A stretch of DNA of 64,000 nt from the NCBI GenBank assembly GCA_026874595.1, contig CM049319.1, forward strand, positions 38,943,473 through 39,007,472, given 5' to 3'. Both the position numbers and the translations under genes were made by a program. Each line of letters starts with the position of its first letter. The first letter of the stretch is position 1. This stretch comes from Sipunculus nudus. Taxonomy: Eukaryota > Annelida > Sipuncula > Golfingiida > Sipunculidae. Shown piece after piece: positions 47,792-56,970 of the stretch. The notes beneath the pieces are model-generated. The model was given only the letters and a program-made list of their open reading frames with translations, was not told where the DNA came from and searched no databases.

Positions 47792-48387
47792 CTAAAATAC
47801 ACAGAAATTATTAACACTGGGTTATGTATAACCTGAACATGATTTTAACATTAATTTTGAAAGAAATATGTAACCTCCCCTGTTCACTTGTGCCATCTTA
47901 ACAATGTAGAAGTTTGACTTTGTAGAAGATGTTCTAATACACAATAATGGCCTGTACCCAGTCTAGATATATCAAAAATAAATTTACATACCAACTGAAC
48001 GCCTACATTCCTTCCATACATACAATTGCACCTATTGGAAAACAAGCGAATAACTTAGTTGAATTATTTGGGTGATTAATGTGACATAGCTAGTGTAAGT
48101 ATAGATATAGCCGTTTCATATACTTGATTGTACTATTAAATTATAGAGTTAGTATAGATCCAGTTCAAACAAAGCACTCTCAGTCTTAGCAGACAACTTA
48201 TCAGTATACAAAACCAAACCAGAAACTGTCCCTACAGCTAGATTCAATGTCTAATAGGCTTCTACTATATACTAATATAAACATATATAATAGTATTTTA
48301 GAAGTTCGAAATATGTAGTACTATAATATATGTAATATATGCGTATATGCCTGAAAAATCGCTCATATGATTTTGTTAAGGGGAGTG
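47792..48387. other. LIN9 intron 1, distal part, nothing recognised
   Basis: AT-rich sequence. No repeat terminus was seen. Confidence 0.4.
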
Positions 48388-48645
48388 TTTCCATGCGTCC
48401 GTCAGCGTATATGCGCGTGCCTATATGCGTGAAAATCACCACAGGAGTGATTTTCACGCATAGGGTCAGCGTGAACTCTGGGATTCAAGGTAAAATGACG
48501 TCATTTCACCAATTTTTTTTTAAAACCTGCTTGATCCACTGTACAAATATATACCTTTGCAAGTTCATGCATATATGCATATAATGAGCATATGGAATCA
48601 CCAATTTTTTCACGCATGTACGCATACGCGGACATAGAAACGCTG
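48388..48645. repeat. Fold-back (inverted-repeat) element with perfect 16-bp hairpin
   Basis: The outer arms 'gtttccatgcgtccgtcagc' (about 48388) and, on the minus strand from about 48645, 'gtttctatgtccgcgtatgc' are imperfect inverted repeats that continue with ATGCGTGAAAA on both sides. Inside, TATGCGTGAAAATCAC (48424-48439) and its exact inverse complement (48447-48462) flank a 7-base loop. TGACGTCA occurs at 48496-48503 and TGCATATATGCA near 48570. Confidence 0.65.
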
Positions 48646-49158
48646 CTTTGAATGCATTGAACCCACACTTTTTGTCATAAATATGTGTGTTCACTTGTTG
48701 TTTCAGCCCCTGAAGTTCAGCCTCACATATTTCACCTGTACCAAAATATGAACCTGTAGGTTGTACTGTAGTCTAGAGCCCCCCCCCCCCCAAAAAAAAA
48801 GAAAATTGTAGGTTAATTTTTTGAATGACTGTATGTTGTATTTGATCCCAACATAGGTAGTGCTGTATAGATGACGCATAAGACATCAGCAGTGCGCAGC
48901 CTACACGTCTATCTAAAGACTAAGGACCAGTAGAGCATGTCACGACAGTAGTTGTTGTACTACAGGACACAAGTCATCACAGTGACGATCGAACGGTGGG
49001 AAGGCAAGGCCAAGTTTTGCTTGAATAAACATTTGGAAAAAACCCAATAACCTTCATGTTTTCCTTAGGGACTTATCAGATAATGTTCATTTGATCAAAC
49101 CATTTATTTAATTGCCACTGAATCGTTTGCACAGGATATAACGCAAATAAACACGCAC
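48646..49158. other. LIN9 intron 1, donor-proximal part
   Basis: It contains a C-run followed by an A-run (48779-48800). No other feature was recognised. Confidence 0.4.
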
Positions 49159-49186
49159 TTTCTAGGGCACTCTGGTCATCTGCCAT
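49159..49186 (-). CDS. LIN9: LIN9 exon 1, coding part with start codon
   Basis: The ATG (49184-49186) opens MADDQSALE, and one base remains for the serine codon completed in exon 2, followed by the donor GTGCGT. The joined N-terminus MADDQSALESSAEALVSLKE resembles, from memory, the vertebrate form ending ESSSAKALVSLKEG, with an acidic start. The start context CAAGATGG has A at -3 and G at +4. This is the N-terminus of a nuclear MuvB subunit; the eight exons give 294 codons, about half of a typical 540-residue protein. Confidence 0.9.
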
Positions 49187-49235
49187 CTTGAAGTGAGCGC
49201 CTCAGGAAACCCACTGCATTGTGGGAAAAAGGTCA
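49187..49235 (-). promoter_or_regulatory. Likely LIN9 5' UTR/promoter with ZNF143-like and YY1-like motifs
   Basis: Just upstream of the start codon (minus strand) lies TTCCCACAATGCAGTGGG (about 49210-49227). It resembles the STAF/ZNF143 site (CCCA.AATGCA). The start codon itself lies in AAGATGGC, a YY1 or translation-initiator type motif. No TATA box was seen. Both motif calls rest on similarity only. Confidence 0.4.
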
Positions 49236-51063
49236 GACACGGGTATGGTCTAAAACCTGAATGTCGCATATCAGATATCGGAAACCAAATCTGCCGAATA
49301 CTGGATATATCGCTAATGCACCTTCTCGTGTAGATGGAGGAGATAAACGACTGACTGGCGCAGCCGGAAGCCCATTGTGCAGAAAAGCGCGATTCAGCTG
49401 AACACTCATTAGCACGGACGTTACTGACTATCCCAACTTTTTTCGATTATATATACGCTAGGGAGTCTACATATAATCAATTCATACGATCATTGAATGA
49501 ATACGAGGTTACAATAGTTTGGTACCTGAATGTGCGACACATTCAAGGAAACAAGTTGGCAAAACTTGACGTTTATCAATGGCTGAAAGTTTTCTTAGGC
49601 CAATATATCATTCTACAAGGCAGTTGATTCAAGATCAAATTCTTATGCAAACTGTGTTGAATGCAGCAATTTCTCCCTTTTTTTTCTTTTTTTTTTTATG
49701 TTTCTGTAATATGTTATAACACAGCCTGAGCATAACAAATATGATGATTAATATGTATCACGATGGTCGGCAATTACAACACTATGTCCAGTGCACACAC
49801 AGCTGTGTTGAACAAATGAGCTGGTCAGGTTGGACGCCAGGGGTCACTAGTTGTTTGCCTGCAGTTTTTCAAGCAGGCATTCATGTGACGTCACAGCTAG
49901 AGAATACCATTATAAGGTCAAATGTCGATTGTAGTCAATCGTTTACTGCCTCTACACACGATAGTATCGGTATTAGCGGTATCCCGTAGTTTTATTTGGA
50001 CACGTGATCAGATCAATCAATGTTTTTGAGAATGCTATTAGCAAGATGAAGATGCCAATTAATCACAAACTAAGAAGGAGGAGGGTAGATATATAGGTGA
50101 GTTGTTACAGGGAAGAATATGTAGATACTGTGAAAACAAGTAAATGAGATGATTGGAATTTTCTAATGACATATGTGACCAAGTATTATCAAGATACTAC
50201 ACAACAGTAAGAAAGTTATTGGAAAAACCCTATATAGAAGTAAACAAATATTATATGATGGGTTGCTATTAGAAAAGCTTCTAGACTCTTGATGTCAAAT
50301 TGTGTTGCAAAAATAATGACCCCCCCCCCCCCCCATGCCAAAAAAATATAATAATGCCTATATTTCTTATTCATTCTTGAAAATTTTAAAATTTTGTAAC
50401 AGTTCATATTAAACATATGGAAAAATCATTCATTCAGCAATTAGCATATCATGTTATGACACTGTATAAATTTAGCCCTTGTTTGGGCTGAATTTCTGAA
50501 ACCCAGAAACATGAATCGATTTATTGGTGTTTAACGATTCTAGCATCGGGACTAGTATATGCTATCCGTCCTTCCATCGGCATCCGTCTTTTACATCCGG
50601 GTTTTAGTTGCCACCGCAGGGTTGTATGACTTTTGACCCTTTATGTTGATAAACAATCCCAACCTTAGTCTCTCCAATATACGCCAGATGCCGCTACCGC
50701 TTAATACCAGTCTCTTTCAGTGCGCCTGCAAAACAAGCCCGATATAAAGTTCACATAATCTGTTGGGCCAGTGACCTATAATAGTCAGCTGAACCATAAA
50801 AGCCCTTCTTGTTGTAAGACTGTTAAGTCTCTTCCTGATAGTCGCATAAAACAGTACTTACAGGGTCCAAGGTACAGTCCCCACAACCAAGATCTTTAAT
50901 GACATCCTTTCAAGGGTAGAAATCTAATCGGACTCAATATTATTAGGCAGGGGCGATGACAGGGCCTGCTAGTATTGAGGCCGATTAAATCGGGTTACTG
51001 TAGAACAAGATGGCCAAACCTCCATCTCTATATTTTGCAAAAACATTTTCCCATGTATTTTAG

Positions 51064-51065
<2 letters not shown>
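49236..51065. other. Intergenic sequence upstream of LIN9
   Basis: No coding exon was recognised. TGACGTCA, a CRE-type palindrome, is at 49886-49893, and a C-run at about 50321-50334. Confidence 0.4.

Positions 51066-51125
<60 letters not shown>
51066..51125. repeat. AT dinucleotide microsatellite (about 60 bp)
   Basis: An uninterrupted AT run of about 30 units. Open frames across it are artefacts that read only Tyr and Ile. Confidence 0.95.
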
Positions 51126-51128
<3 letters not shown>

Positions 51129-51867
51129 TACAGCCATCCAGTAACATTGAATGCATCGATATAAACCCCATATATACATTATTAGCGCCATTTTGTCCCT
51201 GTGACATAATCAGGAGTCTACCAGAGCATATGACATTATAGTCATTATGTGAACTCTGAAGAAAATGGGCCAAACAACAACTTTAAACCCGATGCGAAAT
51301 TTAACATTACATACAAGAAAAGGGCTCTTCGTAATTAAATCCTTACTTCGGATATGTATACAAATGTAGAGATTTCCCTGAAATTCTACAAACTGTTGAT
51401 ATTTGATAGCCCGGCCTTTTAGATATGCAAGAGTTAAAGTTTCAGACCAGCAAACATTCAGTCCTCTTTAACGCACAAACTGAAAGAATATGCTCCATAA
51501 ACGCAGACATGTAGGTCATCGTTTGAAATTTAAAGAAAGTAAGCCAACCCCCGCCCCCCCCCCCCCTCCGTTCAGCTCTAACATCACTCATTTATCCATT
51601 TCTTTTCCCAGTTATTCGAAATTAATTTTCAGTTTTTTAGATACCTTTTTAGTCCCTAGCAATTAAAGTTATCCACCTTTTATAACTTTCTAATTCATAA
51701 GTTGAGGATATTAATTAACAGCTGTGTGTTTAAGATAGCATTCAAATGTTTCTATACTGAGCGAGGGAGTCTTTCCATTATTACACTGCTGGGTCATAAC
51801 ACCGAGACCCCCCCCCCCCCTTAAAAAAGCCCATTCGCCTGTGCGAGTGAGCCACGGCGTTACGGTG
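51126..51867. other. Intergenic sequence with C-runs
   Basis: C-rich runs lie at about 51553-51568 and 51809-51821. Nothing else was recognised. Confidence 0.4.
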
Positions 51868-53317
51868 TAAGATTTTTCCTACATGATAATGGAAAACAAT
51901 ACAGGACTTTAAGTTTAAATGACCAAATGACCGAAAGATCTGCCCTGAACATATACGGCCAGTCCAATAATTAAACGTGGTTAACAGGGAAGGTAGAACA
52001 ATTTTTAATAAGCTTTTATTCATTAATTCCATACATATATGCGATATGACATCATAGTTTTTCAAACAATGTTTTCAAACGTATATCCCTCCGCGTCTTA
52101 TTATTCTTGTTTCCCATATTTTATATATTTCCGTTTCTAATCTGAATTTTAAGTCTTGGAGATAAGCAATTAAACAGACATTTCCATTGTTAAGCTTCTC
52201 CACATAGGCCTAAATATACCTTCTCTCTACAAAAATACAATACATGTAGTTCAGAATATAGTATGTCATTCCACCTTCACTTTGTTTTCCAACTATTATA
52301 TCCCTTAAACAGAGCTGTTTGTAATTATCATATATGTTTTTCCACCATGTCTGTAATGTTAACCAAAAATTACTAATAACATGATATTCAAATAGAAAAT
52401 GTTCCAGAGAGTCGATTTCACTGCTATAATTACGTCTATGAGAGATTATAATTTTCCATTTAAATAATTTTTCATTACACGGAAAAATTATTGTCAATGT
52501 TTTAAATATTAAAGTCTAAACTTTTGTATCTCTATGAACATGAAAAGGCAAGCTGAATGAAACAATCTATATCATCATATTTTCTATTCCGTTTGTCCAC
52601 TGATGGTAATGACACGCATTTTATTATAAATATCTTATAAAAGTCCCTCACTCTAGCTGTTAACCAACTAGTATAAAGTGTAAAAGTTGTTATTTATGGG
52701 CCCTCATTTATTTGTTTTTCCATGCTACCTGTAAAGCATCTACCAAACTAAAATACTTTCTCATGGCAGTATATAAAATCGCTCCAGAATTCTGTCAAAT
52801 GTTAATATATTGTTACCTTCTATTATATCTGTTACATAAATAACCTTTAAAAAAAAACAAAGATTCGTAATAAACAACTTTTCCACCTAACATAATTTTA
52901 CTGTTATAAACCAAAGAGACTCATTAAGAATATAACCGTGTTACAAAACCTTTTTTTTTAATATCCACTGGATTTCCATGAACTGTTTGTAGAATCTTGG
53001 TTAATTTATCGGAATATCTTGCGGACCATATGAAACTGTGATAAAGTCTTTGTGGGTGAAGCTATGTGTTGCAGTTATTTTACAATTAAAAAAAAATATT
53101 GCAAAAGTAATTTATGTGCCAAAATATAGATTCGTATCACAACTTGCAAATAATTAGACTTGCAAGCTGACACGCTCGCTAGCGTAAGATTTTTCCCACA
53201 GACAATGGAAAACAACACAAGAAGTTAAGTTTAAATTACCAAATGACCGAAAGATCTGCCCTGAACATATACTGCCAGTCAAATAGTTAAACGTGGTTAA
53301 CAGGGAAGCTAGAACAA
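51868..53317 (-). mobile_element. 5'-truncated LINE fragment flanked by a 134-bp direct repeat
   Basis: Between two copies of a direct repeat (51868-52001 and 53185-53317) lies about 1.18 kb (52002-53184). Its minus strand encodes a degenerate LINE ORF2 C-terminus: the stretch VSFSLPFHVHRDTKV, then HFLFEYHVISNFWLTLQTWW at 52210-52497, then an II.G block. The spacing of EHFLF...FW..L..W and the upstream PF...TK pattern match the C-terminal region of many animal LINEs, as I recall it. Stops and frameshifts show it is dead. An AATAAA signal on the minus strand precedes the repeat at about 52015. Confidence 0.7.
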
Positions 53318-53589
53318 ATCGCGGCGGCTACTGAGCTTCCCCTTATGTCGATATAACGTTAAGTCCCTTTTCACGTCTAATGACTAAACCAAGTGCCGAC
53401 CAGACGTGGGGATCTTTCAAGCACAATCGGAAGAGTGGTAAATGTTTTCACCCGGCCCTGGACAAGCCTACTTTACAATAGGGTTGCCTATTAATGGGTC
53501 AGTCCAAGGCCTGATGTCTTACAACGGTTTGCCTGCAGAGCCCAGCTTGGGTTTTGGTCAACTGTAAAACAAATCTCACTGCTCTGTGC

Positions 53590-53849
53590 TCTGTGCTCTG
53601 TTGCGCCCGTTTCCTTGCCACTTGGCCAAAAAATGTGTCAAAACAGACGCACAGATGGACGCACTAGAGAGAAGAAAGGTCAGAGGTCAACCAAAAATGA
53701 GGGCACAGCAGTTCACATGTGACCCGATCATAATTCCGAATTTAAAAAAATTATCCCCAGTTATTATGGAGGAGTTCTCCGGAAACCTATGCGGCGGCGT
53801 CGTACAACTGAAAACATAGTATCCGCAAAACTCTGTTTTGGCGGATACA
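53590..53849 (+). repeat. Family B element, 3' end fragment
   Basis: It matches 2500-2715 ('aggtcagaggtcaacc', 'gcagttcacatgtgacc', 'atggaggagttctcc'). The hairpin arms are TATCCGC (53820-53826) and GCGGATA (53841-53847). Both arms changed relative to the other copies, so pairing is kept. This is the only family A-E copy seen outside the LIN9 gene. Confidence 0.7.
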
Positions 53850-54500
53850 ATTACCCGTGCCACGCACGGTTAGGGGCGAGCAGTTAGTTCTGATATCAAA
53901 CGGTCTTTCATGGTTGAATGTCTTGGTTATACAATGGTTTTGCATGCATTGTAAAATGTGACTGGCTAGTCATCGCCTCCGTCTTAAAAATGTTGGACAC
54001 TATAATTCCAGTTGAGCATAACACATATTCTTCCGGAAATGATTTTCAGCTGCGATTAACGCATATTGAGCACTTCACGATTTTTGCGAGGAGCGCATCC
54101 GTTAAACGTAAAGGGGGATTCCACTTTATGACGTCAATTTGGAAAAGCCCTCAGTTCCATTATCAAAATATAAGTTTTAAAGTTCTTTGAAGGGGAATTA
54201 CTATAAGGAAACATCACCATATAGTGTCTGTAACACTCAACATGCATCTTACTATATATATTTATCACTGAAAAGTGCAACAATCGATTCGATGCAATAA
54301 AAAGTGACATTTAAAGCGGAAGCATTATTAAGCGTTTAGCACGGGCGCCAGGACAATTATTTTGGAGGAGAGGGTCCTATCTACGCTCCCGAGGCAGCGG
54401 AAATCTTGCGCTTCTAAAGAAGCAACTGATTTTCACACTGCCAGCTTTGACCGTTTATGATATATTTAGACACCAGATAGCGGTTCGTTGTCCGCTGAAA
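53850..54500. other. Intergenic sequence, nothing recognised
   Basis: A CRE-type TGACGTCA lies at 54129-54136. No exon was recognised. Confidence 0.35.
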
Positions 54501-54519
54501 TAAACGTGCGTATGATGTG

Positions 54520-54903
54520 ACAAGCAGCCAATCAGATGCCAATGAACAAAAACTCGACAGGCATCCTGATTCCGCCCATTGCTGCGCTTCAAGCGCCGCT
54601 TGATGAGTTTCCGGTCGAATTTAAATTGCTCCCTCTGCATTCTCGCATCATCGACCGATTCGATTATGACATTATGACTGTGTTAGCGTAGCCATGTATC
54701 TGTTGTCTGCAGAACTGAAACAAGCCAGCGAGGTGTGCACGCAGCCTTTGTTGTTACGTTTCGTTTGAATTACAGCTCACCGGCCGAGAATCCTATGTGC
54801 CCAAGGCCCTAAGCAAACCACGTCAGGGGCAATTCTCTCTGAGCCTGTGGTCTGTTCAGACGGTTACGCGGGGCGATGAGCTGTCACTCATAAAGAAATA
54901 AAC
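54520..54903 (+). other. Possible 5' end of an unidentified plus-strand gene
   Basis: CCAAT-type motifs (about 54528-54545) precede an ATG at 54694 that opens MYLLSAELKQASE and reaches a possible donor (GAG-GTGTGC at 54733). After a possible acceptor (gaattacag ending at 54774) a second open stretch reads LTGRESYVPKALSKPRQGQF and ends at a TAA near 54901. The implied intron would be only 42 bp, which is short for an animal. I do not recognise the peptide. The local base composition is richer in CG than the surroundings. Confidence 0.22.
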
Positions 54904-55604
54904 ATGATTGGCTCTAGCTGTGTATTCCTCGCTTGGCCTTGTCTTTCAGCACAAGGTCTCATCTGATTGGACAAAAATACAGTGCTCCCCTTTGGTGTAG
55001 CAATTCAGCATACGAGGTCATAACAAACAGCGCCTTACGATATAGGTAGTAGCCCTATAGGTAAAGCGCTGTGTAAAGAGCGTAGGTCCTATCCCACATT
55101 AATTTAATAATTATTTGTTATGTTTTTACTGAAATATCAATTAGGTTTACAGGCATAAATCTTGATCTGAAAGGACAAAACGACGTATCGTCACCTTTTT
55201 GACGCTTGTATGTGTCAAATATGTTGCCGCATGATTGCCGTCTGTTTATTGCATTTAAAAAAAAAAAGAATGCGATAAACGCAATGCGAAAAACGCCGGT
55301 ATGTGTGACCGTGCGACACGATTTTATTCGCGACTTGCTTATTTGTCAAAGACTCATCTCATGCAAGTCCCTGGACCCGGTACTCAAGCATATCCGGTCA
55401 TATAAAGGGGGTCGCAGGAAAAAGCCCTCTTTGTACAACCCCCCCCCCCCCCCCGTCACAGGAAGGCCTACCAAACAATTCTTTCAAAGATCTCCCTTTT
55501 GAGAAGGGGATTTTTTCGGGCCAGTGACCACAAAATGCACTAAAACCCCAGAAAGGACCCCTTCAGAAAAACTCTGTTCAGGCATCTCACACTCTATTAC
55601 CATG
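54904..55604. other. Intergenic sequence with a C-run
   Basis: A C-run lies at about 55439-55454. The plus-strand frame 55206-55502 runs through A- and C-runs and shows no protein features. Confidence 0.4.
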
Positions 55605-55781
55605 TGTTACCAGGCCCGAAGATACAAAGAAAAGAGGCGCCTGCGGGGGACAAATATTTAAATTATTAATTATGCAAGTAATACGCAAATATTGCGAATA
55701 AAAGTGTGTGTAATCTCTTCGGACAAACCCGGAGCATATGTATACCGAAAATCAGGGCAAGCCGTACAGTGGTATCAGAGC
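55605..55781 (+). mobile_element. Possible solo or truncated Ty1/copia LTR with Met-tRNA primer site
   Basis: TGGTATCAGAGC (55770-55781) equals the classical primer-binding site complementary to the initiator Met-tRNA 3' end. It follows, after one base, a stretch that begins TGTTACCAGG (55605) and ends GCCGTACA (55768), a plausible 164-bp LTR with TG...CA ends. An AATAAA-type signal lies inside (about 55698). No gag or pol coding follows, so only a fragment remains. LTR borders are tentative. Confidence 0.45.
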
Positions 55782-56412
55782 AGATCCGGAAAATCACAAA
55801 AATCGCCTTACGCTATTATTATATAGATTCAGACTTTTTAGGTCCAGGGGCGTGGTATACCACCCCTTTTGTTTGAGCTAATAAAAGTAATTAAGACTTT
55901 ACACAACTGTATTTAAATTTCAAATAGGAATTTTCTCTTCATAAAATTTTAAGAAAAAAATTTGTCACCCATAGACATAGCTACTTAATATATCCTATCA
56001 CGTGGTCTGCAACTTTAGTAATTAAACCAGAACTCATCCCACAAAAGCAGGGGGTCACCCGACAACATATAGTTCTAACTTAAAAATGTTATTTTGCACA
56101 AGACACTCCAATAAGTATGGAAAATAATTTTTTTTTTCAGTTTTACAAAAGTGAGTAACAGGAAATTATATGATGCATCTTTATGCTAAAGGATTATCAT
56201 CCACTTAACTATAATAATGTTACATGATAGCCCCCTGCATGCCTGGGAGACTTAAGACAAAGCAGCTAGTGGACTGTTGCTCTGGAGCCCCCGGAGAAAC
56301 ACTTAAGAACATACGATGTGCCCTGGACTATACGGCATCTTGCAGGACATACAATGTATTGTGATCAACAAAATATGTGCACCCACATATAAGTATCATA
56401 TCATCTGATTAC

Positions 56413-56445
<33 letters not shown>

Positions 56446-56837
56446 TATATATATATATATATAAATATATATATATTAATCATATCTTAATATCAGGCAT
56501 AAACCGCTATTCAGTATTAGCGGCCCCCTGTTCTCCATTGTCTGGATCCGCCACTGAACAAGTTTCTTAGAAAACTGCTGACTTTATTGCAAAAGGTAAA
56601 ATGATAGCCGATGATTTCTAAAAAAATCGTACTTTAATAATAATTTCTCTGAGAGGACTATATTTATTTTCCAGAAATAAAATATACTGAGCAAGACTGG
56701 TGGTACGTTCATTTTCATTTGTAAACAATTTTTACATTTTCCTTGTATAGTTGTGCTTGTCAAGTTATGACAGCAATCATGTCAGTGACTCAGCAGTTGA
56801 TTCTCAGATTGCCGTGAAACATTTTATGCTTTATTAT
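55782..56837. other. Intergenic sequence with an AAT/AT microsatellite
   Basis: A compound microsatellite, AAT units then AT units, lies at about 56414-56475. No gene was recognised. Confidence 0.45.
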
Positions 56838-56877
56838 AAGATAGGATAAGCCTTTATTAGTCCTGAAGGCATGAAAT
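56838..56877 (-). repeat. LINE-like 3' terminal motif
   Basis: Read on the minus strand the stretch gives 'gccttcaggactaataaagg' followed by CTTATCCTATCTTAT. It resembles 3' ends of CR1/L2-type LINEs (GGGACTAATAAAG then a short tandem). Only the end is present, or the body has been replaced by the neighbouring minisatellite. Confidence 0.4.
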
Positions 56878-56970
56878 GTTGATGGCAAGCACAGGAAGCA
56901 AGCACTACACAGGTATTGGTACATGTCCCCAAGAAATGACAATTTTATATCTCAGGAAGTATATATCTAC

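Noticed and set aside
8851-49186. LIN9 as a processed pseudogene or retrocopy
   Set aside because: The coding parts are separated by introns with proper splice sites and consistent phases, and no stop or frameshift was seen in any exon.
51028-51273. Open frames with long Tyr-Ile runs, also at 59771-59998
   Set aside because: They are translations of AT microsatellites.
52002-53184. A host gene on the minus strand with an EHFLF...FW domain
   Set aside because: The pattern is that of LINE ORF2 C-termini, the frame is full of stops, and the piece is flanked by a direct repeat.
55765-55790. CAGTGGTATCAGAGCAGAT resembles a common cDNA-library adaptor, suggesting contamination
   Set aside because: The match is imperfect in the middle, and the exact match is to a Met-tRNA primer-binding site next to an LTR-like block.
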